Shown piece by piece: positions 8,541 to 15,208 of a stretch of 64,000 nt of DNA. Within the stretch, counting starts at the first letter, position 1. Every line of letters begins with the position of its first letter. The notes under the pieces were generated by a model that was given only the letters and a program-made list of their open reading frames with translations, was not told the DNA's origin and searched no databases. Source of the stretch: Treponema sp. UBA7590 (GTDB taxonomy: Bacteria; Spirochaetota; Spirochaetia; Treponematales; Treponemataceae); the NCBI GenBank assembly GCA_002478955.1, contig DLKK01000090.1:55558-119557 (forward strand), given 5' to 3'. Position numbers and translations under genes: made by a program.

Positions 8541-9770
8541 GTGGCGATTAGAAAAATTCTTTTGTGTGCAGTTTTTGCGGTTTTAGGCAGTTTTTCTGTT
8601 TTTGCAAAGAAAAACGCTCAGATTGTGGCTTGCCAGCAGGAATTCAAACTGAATAATGTAAACAAAAGGCTTGGCTATCAGTTGTTGGAAGATGGAAAAA
8701 TTGTTTTTGTCTTTGATTCTTCAAGATTCGGAATAAAAACGCCAAAAAGAGTTTTTCTGGAAGGTTCGTTCAATGGTTGGGCAAAAAAGAACAGTGGCTG
8801 GGAACTTGAAAAATACAAATATTCAACCTGGACTTATGAATGTAATCTTGAAGATGTTATGGTTCCAGGAAATTCTGGATTTCCGGAATTTAAATTCTAT
8901 GTGATTGCAGAAGTTGAATACGAAGTTCGCATTGTGGAAGCAACAAGTATCCGCAAAAAAGATGAGGTAATGGAGCCTACAATGCCAAATCCGTTCCCTG
9001 GATTTTTGATGGCAACTAACAGCCTTATTCTCTTGCCAGAAGATAATCCTTCTGTTGTTATTGAAAATAAAAAAACTGCTGAAAAACTAAAGAAATTAAA
9101 GCAGTTCAACCTTGAAAATCCTGAGGATGTTGCGACAATTTCAAATTTCAGACTTGTTCCTGGGACAACAAAACTTTTCCGTGGCTATCATCCGTATAAA
9201 ATTTCTCGCCCGAATTACGATACCGAGGAAAAACGTATTGCTTTGGTAAACAAGCAGCTCAAAGATAATGGAGTAAAATCAATAATCACGCTTTCCGGTG
9301 ATGAATCAATTGATGTGAAAAAGGAACAGATTTCAGTTTATGTTAGCGATATTCGGCAGGCTGGAAACCAGCTTTTTATAAAAACTAGCTACAATACTGT
9401 TTATTACGCATCTAATTCGCGGGAATTTGGAAATATGATGGCAGATGTTATCCGTTTTATTGGTTCGCATCCAGGTCCATATTATGTTCATTGTAGGCTT
9501 GGAACAGACCGGACTGGCGTTGTGAGCGCAAATCTTGCGGCTTTGTGCGGAGCTTCTTGGGAAGAAATTGCAGCGGACTATCAAAAGACAAACGAGATGG
9601 GAATAAAAGAATTCCGCGATTACCGACTCCTTCAGTATTCGTTTGAAAAAATGCTTGGAAAAAAGATTTCGGAAATCAATGATTTGCAGAAGGAAATTTC
9701 TGATTATTACTTGCGTGAAAAATTTATTACGCAATCTGAACTTGATTCGTTGCTGAAAAATCTGAAATAA
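8541..9770 (+). CDS. Secreted protein: CBM48-like glycan-binding domain + tyrosine-phosphatase-like domain
   Basis: The first ~22 residues are a signal peptide (KILLCAVFAVLGSFSVFA). Residues ~50-140 resemble a CBM48/AMPK-type glycogen-binding domain, with the hallmark RVFLEGSFNGW. Residues ~200-409 form a phosphatase of the PTP/DSP superfamily with the active-site loop HCRLGTDRTG (Cys and Arg present) and LFRGYHP upstream. The joint of a carbohydrate-binding module to a dual-specificity-type phosphatase recalls laforin and plant SEX4, which remove phosphate from glycogen or starch. That function here is inference. The start is GTG 8541, with GGAG eight bases upstream. The gene is probably transcribed through repeat copy 2 and ends at a strong terminator. 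The convergent neighbour also has a glycogen-binding domain. Confidence 0.8.
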   Translation: MAIRKILLCAVFAVLGSFSVFAKKNAQIVACQQEFKLNNVNKRLGYQLLEDGKIVFVFDSSRFGIKTPKRVFLEGSFNGWAKKNSGWELEKYKYSTWTYECNLEDVMVPGNSGFPEFKFYVIAEVEYEVRIVEATSIRKKDEVMEPTMPNPFPGFLMATNSLILLPEDNPSVVIENKKTAEKLKKLKQFNLENPEDVATISNFRLVPGTTKLFRGYHPYKISRPNYDTEEKRIALVNKQLKDNGVKSIITLSGDESIDVKKEQISVYVSDIRQAGNQLFIKTSYNTVYYASNSREFGNMMADVIRFIGSHPGPYYVHCRLGTDRTGVVSANLAALCGASWEEIAADYQKTNEMGIKEFRDYRLLQYSFEKMLGKKISEINDLQKEISDYYLREKFITQSELDSLLKNLK

Positions 9771-9775
9771 AAAAT

Positions 9776-9806
9776 AAAAACCGGCTGAATAAGCCGGTTT
9801 TTTTTG
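9776..9806. terminator. Bidirectional terminator
   Basis: AACCGGCT pairs with AGCCGGTT around a five-base loop and is followed by eight T. The opposite strand also ends in a T-rich run. It separates two convergent genes. Confidence 0.9.
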
Positions 9807-9814
9807 AAACAAAA

Positions 9815-10132
9815 TTATTTTGTTTTTTTTGTGACAACAACAGAGTTGTCTGCATTAGAATAAGGCGCAGGAATGTATTTATCAGCTTTCCAGTCATTTT
9901 CCCACTTATATCCGTCGAGCAAATAACGAAACTGATATTCTTTATCAACATCCAAAGTCAATTTAACAGAAAAAGAGCCGTCTTTGCCTTTCTTCATCGG
10001 TGTGTCGGTACTGCTCCAGCTGTTAAAATCTCCAGCGATATTAACTGTTTTTGCACCCTGTGCTGCTTCTGAAGAAACTGTAAATGTAACATTACATTTG
10101 CCATCTTTTGAAAAAGTTTTCTTAAGTGACAT
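9815..10132 (-). CDS. Small glycogen-binding (isoamylase N-terminal / AMPK beta type) domain protein
   Basis: This 105-residue protein is almost entirely one early-set/CBM48 domain: VNIAGDFNSWSSTDTPMKK, then a strand-rich region with YQFRYLLDGYKWENDW and a final PYSNADNSVV, the usual pattern of glycogen-binding domains. It has no signal peptide, so it probably acts in the cytoplasm, possibly on glycogen. The start at 10132 is chosen because AGGAGG lies eight bases upstream. An upstream in-frame ATG would include the ribosome site. The protein has no catalytic domain. Similar stand-alone proteins occur in several bacteria without a firmly known role. Confidence 0.85.
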   Translation of the reverse strand: MSLKKTFSKDGKCNVTFTVSSEAAQGAKTVNIAGDFNSWSSTDTPMKKGKDGSFSVKLTLDVDKEYQFRYLLDGYKWENDWKADKYIPAPYSNADNSVVVTKKTK

Positions 10133-10310
10133 TTTTATTCCTCCTAAGGACATTTATAACTCGAATTAGTATACTTCATTTTGTAAAATGACACAATCGG
10201 AAATGGTAAATTTATTGTAAATCGCGCTTTGGAATGGTTTTTATAGATAATTTTTTTCATTTGTATTAGACTAGAGTAATAATATTTTGATTTGAAGGAA
10301 AATATTGGTT

Positions 10311-11171
10311 ATGTTTAAGATTCTTGAAAAACGCAAGCTGTCGGAAGCTTCCGCAACTTGGTACATGAAAGTTGAGGCTCCGGAAATTGCTAGAAATCGA
10401 AAAGCCGGTCAGTTTATTATTTTGCAGGTTGATGCAGAATTCGGCGAAAGAATTCCACTTACGATTGCTGATGCAAATGCTGAAGAAGGCTGGATTGCAC
10501 TTGCGTTTCAGGCTGTTGGCGCAACATCTTATAAACTTTCACTTAAAAATGTTGGCGATGAGCTTGCCGCCTTGCTCGGACCGCTTGGAAATCCTTCTGT
10601 AATTGAAAAAAAAGACGGTCCGGTTGTTGTTGTTGGCGGTGGTTTTGGCGTTGCTCCATGCTATCCAATCGTTCAGGCTCATAAGGCAATCGGAAATAAA
10701 GTTATTGTTGTAATTGCAGCCCGCACAAAGGATTTGCTCATTTATGTTGACGAAATGAAGGCGATTGCCGATGAAGTTATAATCATGACAGATGACGGTT
10801 CTGCAGGCCGGCAAGGCGTTTCTACAGTTCCTTTAAAAGAAATGTGCGAAAGTCAGACTCCGCCGGCGGAAGTTATTGCAATCGGACCTCCGATTATGAT
10901 GAAATTCTGCGCGCTTACAACAAAACCTTACAACGTTCCAACAACAGTTTCTTTGAACACAATTATGATTGATGGAACTGGAATGTGCGGTGGCTGCCGC
11001 GTTTCTATTGGTGGCGACACAAAATTTGTTTGCGTTGACGGACCGGAATTTGATGCTCATCAGGTTGACTGGGACAACATGATGATGCGTATGAAATCTT
11101 TTAAGGCACGAGAGGCAGAAGATTTCCACAAATGCAAACTTCAGGCTCAGGCAGACGCTTTGGCAAAATAA
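10311..11171 (+). CDS. nfnA: NfnA/SudB-type FAD/[2Fe-2S] subunit (ferredoxin:NADP+ / sulfide dehydrogenase family)
   Basis: This 286-residue subunit has a ferredoxin-reductase-type FAD domain, an NAD(P) block VVVVGGGFGVAP (about residues 104-115), and a C-terminal cysteine cluster GMCGGCRVS...FVCVDGPEFDAHQVDW that binds [2Fe-2S]. With the next gene it matches the two-subunit Nfn/SudBA family, which transfers electrons between NADH, NADPH and ferredoxin, often by flavin-based bifurcation. The start is ATG 10311, with AAGGA ten bases upstream, rather than a TTG six bases earlier. It is transcribed with the 11257 gene across an 85-base gap. Confidence 0.85.
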   Translation: MFKILEKRKLSEASATWYMKVEAPEIARNRKAGQFIILQVDAEFGERIPLTIADANAEEGWIALAFQAVGATSYKLSLKNVGDELAALLGPLGNPSVIEKKDGPVVVVGGGFGVAPCYPIVQAHKAIGNKVIVVIAARTKDLLIYVDEMKAIADEVIIMTDDGSAGRQGVSTVPLKEMCESQTPPAEVIAIGPPIMMKFCALTTKPYNVPTTVSLNTIMIDGTGMCGGCRVSIGGDTKFVCVDGPEFDAHQVDWDNMMMRMKSFKAREAEDFHKCKLQAQADALAK

Positions 11172-11194
11172 TTATGTTTTTGGCAGGCGGAACA

Positions 11195-11241
11195 ATCATT
11201 TTTTTTCATTAGGTTGTGTTCTTTGAGCTTGTCGAAATGAT
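11195..11241 (+). repeat. Small hairpin with shared 17-mer TTGAGCTTGTCGAAATG (copy a)
   Basis: ATCATTT (11195-11201) pairs with AAATGAT (11235-11241). The 17-mer TTGAGCTTGTCGAAATG at 11223-11239 recurs exactly at 12791-12807, on the other side of the nfnB gene and again at the loop end of a hairpin. It lies between the two Nfn genes and just before the ribosome site of the second. Confidence 0.55.
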
Positions 11242-11256
11242 ATTTTGGAGAATTAT

Positions 11257-12741
11257 ATGTCACATAAAACTATAGAAGAACTGAATAAGATTGCCGAAGA
11301 AGAACTGGCAAAAATTCAAGGAAAAGAACTTACAAATAAAGACCGGATGGCGATTCCGCAGCAGGAAATGCCTAGCCGTGAACCAAAAGAACGTGCCCGA
11401 CAAATGGCAGAAGTTGCGCTTGGTTACACAGAGGCTCAGGCAATTGTTGAGGCAAACCGATGTCTTCAGTGCAAAAATATGCCTTGTATAAATGGATGTC
11501 CTGTTGGCGTAAAAATCCCGCAGTTTATTGCAAAAATTGCCCAGAAAGATTTTAAGGGCGCGGTTGACACAATCAAGGAAACTTCGTTGCTTCCTGCAAT
11601 TTGTGGTCGTGTTTGTCCGCAGGAAAAACAGTGCCAGGGACAGTGCACGGTTGGAAAGGTTTACAAGTCTGCTGAAAAAGCTGTTTCAATCGGCCGTTTG
11701 GAACGATTTGTTGCCGACTGGGAACGCGAAAACAATAAAGTTACAATGCCGGAAATTGCTCCAAAAACAGGAAAAAAAGTTGCCGTTATTGGTGCAGGTC
11801 CTGCAGGACTTACTGTTGCCGCTGATTGTGCGCGAGCCGGTCACGATGTTACTGTTTTTGAGGCATTCCACAAAGCCGGTGGCGTTATGATGTATGGAAT
11901 TCCTGAATTCCGACTTCCAAAGGCAATTGTTCAGAACGAAATTGATAACCTTAAAAAAATGGGCGTTAAGTTTGAGCTGAATTTCCTTGTTGGCCGAACA
12001 GACACTTTGGATCAGCTTTTGAACGAAAAAGGATTTGACGCAGCCTTTGTTGGAACTGGCGCAGGTCTTCCAAAATTCATGAAAATTCCTGGTGAAAATT
12101 TAATCGGTGTTTTCAGTGCGAACGAATATCTTACACGCGCAAATTTGATGAAAGGCTACGACAAGGAACACGCGGCAACTCCAATTTACGAGGCGAAGCA
12201 CGTTGTTGTATGCGGCGCAGGAAACGTTGCGATGGACGCGGCGCGAATGGCTTTCCGGCTTGGAGCAGAACAGGTTGATATTGTTTACCGCCGAACACGC
12301 AAGGAAATGCCGGCTCGTCTGGAAGAAATCGCGCATGCGGAAGAAGAAGGCGTAAACTTTAGATTCCTTGAAAATCCGGTTGAAGTTTTGGGAAACGAGG
12401 AAGGACGCGTTTGCGGCGTAAAGGTTTTGTCTTATGAGCTTGGCGAACCGGACGCTTCTGGCCGACGCTCGCCGGTTGCAATTCCTGGCAGTGAGCACGA
12501 GATTGCCTGCGATGCAATGATTGTTGCTCTTGGAAACGGTTCAAATCCGCTGCTTGTAAAAACAACTCCGGGCTTGAATCAGGACGCAAAAGGTCACATT
12601 GCGGTTGATGAAAAACAGGCAACTAGCAAAGCCAAAGTTTGGGCCGGCGGAGACATTGTTCTTGGCGCGGCAACTGTAATTCTTGCGATGGGCGAAGGAC
12701 GAAAAGCCGCCGCAGGAATCAACGAATATCTGGCGAAATAA
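11257..12741 (+). CDS. nfnB: NfnB/SudA/GltA-type flavoprotein subunit (NADPH-binding)
   Basis: This 494-residue subunit belongs to the glutamate-synthase small chain family. The N-terminal ferredoxin-like region has RCLQCKNMPCINGCPVG and CGRVCPQEKQCQGQC, ligands for two [4Fe-4S] clusters. Two dinucleotide-binding folds follow: VAVIGAGPAGLTVAADCARAG (FAD) and VVVCGAGNVAMDAARMA (NADPH). WAGGDIVLGAATVILAMGEG is the closing FAD motif. No glutamate synthase large subunit is nearby, and an NfnA-type partner directly precedes it, so the Nfn/Sud role is more likely than glutamate synthesis. ATG 11257 follows TTTTGGAG at six bases. Confidence 0.88.
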   Translation: MSHKTIEELNKIAEEELAKIQGKELTNKDRMAIPQQEMPSREPKERARQMAEVALGYTEAQAIVEANRCLQCKNMPCINGCPVGVKIPQFIAKIAQKDFKGAVDTIKETSLLPAICGRVCPQEKQCQGQCTVGKVYKSAEKAVSIGRLERFVADWERENNKVTMPEIAPKTGKKVAVIGAGPAGLTVAADCARAGHDVTVFEAFHKAGGVMMYGIPEFRLPKAIVQNEIDNLKKMGVKFELNFLVGRTDTLDQLLNEKGFDAAFVGTGAGLPKFMKIPGENLIGVFSANEYLTRANLMKGYDKEHAATPIYEAKHVVVCGAGNVAMDAARMAFRLGAEQVDIVYRRTRKEMPARLEEIAHAEEEGVNFRFLENPVEVLGNEEGRVCGVKVLSYELGEPDASGRRSPVAIPGSEHEIACDAMIVALGNGSNPLLVKTTPGLNQDAKGHIAVDEKQATSKAKVWAGGDIVLGAATVILAMGEGRKAAAGINEYLAK

Positions 12742-12843
12742 AAAACGGGCAAGGGATTGTAGTGGCGGCGTAGCCGTTCAAAAGTGGCGATTGAGCTTGT
12801 CGAAATGCCGCTTTTGAATGAGAACCACGAAAAGCCCGGTTTT
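12742..12843. repeat. Nested inverted-repeat element (copy b of the 17-mer), likely also terminator of nfnB
   Basis: Outer AAAACGGGC (12742-12750) pairs with GCCCGGTTTT (12834-12843) with one bulge. Inner GTTCAAAAGTGGC (12776-12788) pairs with GCCGCTTTTGAAT (12807-12819), leaving a loop with TTGAGCTTGTCGAAAT. A side hairpin CGGC-GTA-GCCG is at 12766-12776. The outer stem ends in TTTTT, so it can serve as the terminator of the nfn operon, directly after the stop at 12741. Confidence 0.7.
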
Positions 12844-12976
12844 TGCGCAAGCAAAAATGACCCAAAATAAAGATAAAATGAAAATAGAATGACTGGAGCT
12901 TTTTATGGCTTCGGTTATTTTTTTGTATTATTTGAAGAAAACTTAAATTTCTGCAGAAAAATTCCGATAAAAAAGT

Positions 12977-13909
12977 ATGGCTCAGAATAAAAATAATAAA
13001 CCGAACAGTGGACTTTATGTGGCTGTTTTTTTTGTACTTGTGATATTGATTGTTATTATGTTCTTTGTGAAAAAGGACAATATTGTTTCTAATCTGAAAA
13101 AAACTAATTTTTTTGAACGAGTTGGTGTTGCAACGCCTGAATTTGTGGAAAAACATCCGGTTAAGCCAGAAAAAACGGTGACCGATGATATTGAAATTGA
13201 TTTGATGGATGATTCGGCCGGGCAAAATGATTCTAAAGCTGGAAAATCTGAGGAAAATGAGAAAAATACTTCATCTTCTGCTTCTGATGTGAAGAAAAAT
13301 GAGAATTTGGTTCAGCAAGCGGAAAATTCTCAAAATCAAAATGAAAAAAATGCGGAAAAATCTGAAGAAGTGAAAAATTCTTCTGCGATGCCGGACGGAA
13401 CTGCTGGAAAAACTGAAAAATCTGAAAATGTGGCAAAGAATTCTGTGCCGCAAAAAACTGTTTCTGCTGAAAAAAATCCTGCTGCCACAACGGCAACACG
13501 TACCACCACTTTGTATTTTGTTTCAATCGGTGCGGATGGCTCTGTGAACCGGCAGGCTGTGAAACGTCAGCTTGCAAGAAGTGATTCTCCGCTGACGGAT
13601 GCGATAAAAGCTTTGCTGGCAGGTCCTGTTCCTGGCGAAAAAAATGCGATGAGTCTTATTCCTGCTGGTTCAAGACTGATTGGTGCAAGCGTAAAAGATG
13701 GCGTTGCAACTTTGAATTTCAATGAAAATTTTGAGTTCAATACTTATGGTGTAGAGGGAAGTATTGGTCAGCTTATGCAGATTGTGTACACAGCGACCGA
13801 ATTCAGCACTGTAAAGAGCGTGCAGTTTTTGATTGAAGGCGAGAAAAAAGAATATCTAGGTTCTGAAGGTCAGTGGATTGGAACTCCATTGGCGCGCAGT
13901 TCATTTTAG
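12977..13909 (+). CDS. Membrane-anchored GerMN-domain protein
   Basis: The 310-residue protein has one N-terminal membrane helix (about residues 12-32), a long Lys/Glu/Asn/Ser-rich linker (~55-170, probably disordered) and a C-terminal GerMN domain (~180-300). That domain includes the family block TDAIKALLAGPVPGEKNAM followed by LIPAGSRLIGASVKDGVATLNFNENF. GerMN domains occur in spore germination and in envelope or lipoprotein partners, and probably bind protein or peptidoglycan. The domain should face the periplasm. ATG 12977 has no clear ribosome site. It converges with the next gene and overlaps it by nine bases. Confidence 0.8.
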   Translation: MAQNKNNKPNSGLYVAVFFVLVILIVIMFFVKKDNIVSNLKKTNFFERVGVATPEFVEKHPVKPEKTVTDDIEIDLMDDSAGQNDSKAGKSEENEKNTSSSASDVKKNENLVQQAENSQNQNEKNAEKSEEVKNSSAMPDGTAGKTEKSENVAKNSVPQKTVSAEKNPAATTATRTTTLYFVSIGADGSVNRQAVKRQLARSDSPLTDAIKALLAGPVPGEKNAMSLIPAGSRLIGASVKDGVATLNFNENFEFNTYGVEGSIGQLMQIVYTATEFSTVKSVQFLIEGEKKEYLGSEGQWIGTPLARSSF

Positions 13910-14998
13910 ATTCGGTTTAGGCGATTGTTGTGGTAAAAACGACTCGATTATCTCGTCGAAGTATTTTGAATTTTTTTTGTATATATCATTGAAAACTGAA
14001 AGCGAGCAATAAGAAATCTGCTGATTTTTTGGATTTGTTTCAAATTTTTTGAGAGCTGTTATCACGTTTCCAGTCTGAAAGTCGTAATAATTCGCCTTGA
14101 AAGTGTTTGCTTTGAATTCCATGTTGCTGAAATCAAGATAATTTTCTTCGGAACTTAAAAGAAATTGCCTTTTTATGAAATTCAAGTTTTTTTCGGGCGT
14201 TGAAGTTTCTAAGAAGACAGCAAAATCGTCAAGTGTGAACATATTTTCTGCCGGACGATTCCAGTCTGCGCAGATGACATATTTATTGCCTGTTGTCTCG
14301 TTTTTGATTTCAATCTGTTCCGCTTTTCTGTTGATTTTTGCCTTATGCGTTTTTGCCTTGAAATTTTCTGGAAAACCTTTGAAATTTTCAAAACTTTTGT
14401 CGTCTGTTGAATTTATTCGCCCAATTGTCGCGACTGAAAATACATTTTTTGCATCGTCCTGGTTGTAAATTGACTCAATGTTGAAAAATGGAATTATTGT
14501 GTTCCAGTTGATTTTAACAGAACCGCCAAACTGCGCAAAATCTTCGTCGGAGGCGATTTTTCCTGAAAATTCGAGTTCGTCTTGCGTGCCGGATAAAACG
14601 TTGTTTTCCACAAGCTTTATTCGGCGCGCGCTGAATTCGTAGAGCAAATCATGGATGTAGTTTACAATTTTTAAATCTTCTTCTGTCAAAAGCTGAATGT
14701 TCAGGACTTTTTCGCCGGTGAACTCAAAGTGATTTGCTGTTGGATTTATTGTAAAAAAAATCTGAATTTCTTTTTGCGGAAGTTTTGATTTTTTGTCAGC
14801 TGGTGCAAAATATCGGGCGGAATAAGTCTGTGGATCGTAAATCAAAAATCCGATGTAGCTTTCTCGTTCGAATGTAAAATCGCGGTAGTAAACGTATTCC
14901 CCGGAACGGTCTGGAACGACTGGCGCAAATCCTGGAAGCGCAAAAACGGATGAAAGAGAAATCAATAATGCTGCAAAAAGAATAAAAAGTTTTTTCAT
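13901..14998 (-). CDS. Secreted hypothetical protein, 365 aa
   Basis: I do not recognise the family. The start at 14998 is chosen because MKKLFILFAALLISLSSVFA is an obvious signal peptide. The longer open frame runs into repeat copy 3 and is not coding. The mature part (~345 residues) is a mixed alpha/beta protein rich in Phe, Asn and Lys with no cysteine clusters or repeats. It starts with PGFAPVVPDRSGEYVYY. It is probably periplasmic, as there is no lipobox cysteine. Its start lies 16 bases beyond the edge of repeat copy 3, and a minus-strand TAAAAT overlaps the end of proS on the far side of that repeat. Confidence 0.75.
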   Translation of the reverse strand: MKKLFILFAALLISLSSVFALPGFAPVVPDRSGEYVYYRDFTFERESYIGFLIYDPQTYSARYFAPADKKSKLPQKEIQIFFTINPTANHFEFTGEKVLNIQLLTEEDLKIVNYIHDLLYEFSARRIKLVENNVLSGTQDELEFSGKIASDEDFAQFGGSVKINWNTIIPFFNIESIYNQDDAKNVFSVATIGRINSTDDKSFENFKGFPENFKAKTHKAKINRKAEQIEIKNETTGNKYVICADWNRPAENMFTLDDFAVFLETSTPEKNLNFIKRQFLLSSEENYLDFSNMEFKANTFKANYYDFQTGNVITALKKFETNPKNQQISYCSLSVFNDIYKKNSKYFDEIIESFLPQQSPKPNLK

Positions 14999-15013
14999 TT
15001 GTAATCCAAAGTT

Positions 15014-15203
15014 GAATTTTGAGTTTTTTATAAATTCCGAAAAATCGCTTTCAGCAGTTTTCCGATTTGTTCCAGATGGTTGGGCTCGTGCTTCGCTTGT
15101 AAAGATTCGGGTGCTACGCACTTTAATTGGTTCAATCGCCCAAAATCTTCACAAATCGTAAATCTGCCTACGCTTTTATTTTTTTTCCAAAAACTCAAAA
15201 TTC
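15014..15203 (+). repeat. Structured intergenic repeat, copy 3
   Basis: The outer arms at 15014-15028 and 15189-15203 pair perfectly over 15 bases. The inner arms at 15054-15069 and 15152-15167 pair at 14 of 16. In the core, AGAT pairs with ATCT where copies 1 and 2 have AGAC/GTCT, and TTGGGC pairs with GCCCAA where copy 2 has TTGTGC/GCACAA. GTGC-TAC-GCAC is kept. It is on the same strand as copies 1 and 2, but both flanking genes are on the minus strand, so here the core would be transcribed as its complement. Confidence 0.88.
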
Positions 15204-15208
15204 AGATT

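Noticed and set aside
11528..11890. 120-codon frame inside nfnB on the same strand, and minus-strand frames at 12100-12498 and 12359-12622
   Set aside because: They are shadows of the well-supported nfnB frame with no domain signal or ribosome site.
11257..12741. Glutamate synthase small subunit
   Set aside because: No large subunit is nearby and an NfnA-type partner directly precedes it.
14999..15121. N-terminal extension of the secreted protein at 13901-14998
   Set aside because: The extension reads through repeat copy 3. A signal peptide starts exactly at 14998.
4393..15203. The repeat as a MITE or insertion-sequence remnant
   Set aside because: Terminal repeats differ between copies while pairing within them, and I see no target-site duplications or transposase. 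Not fully excluded.
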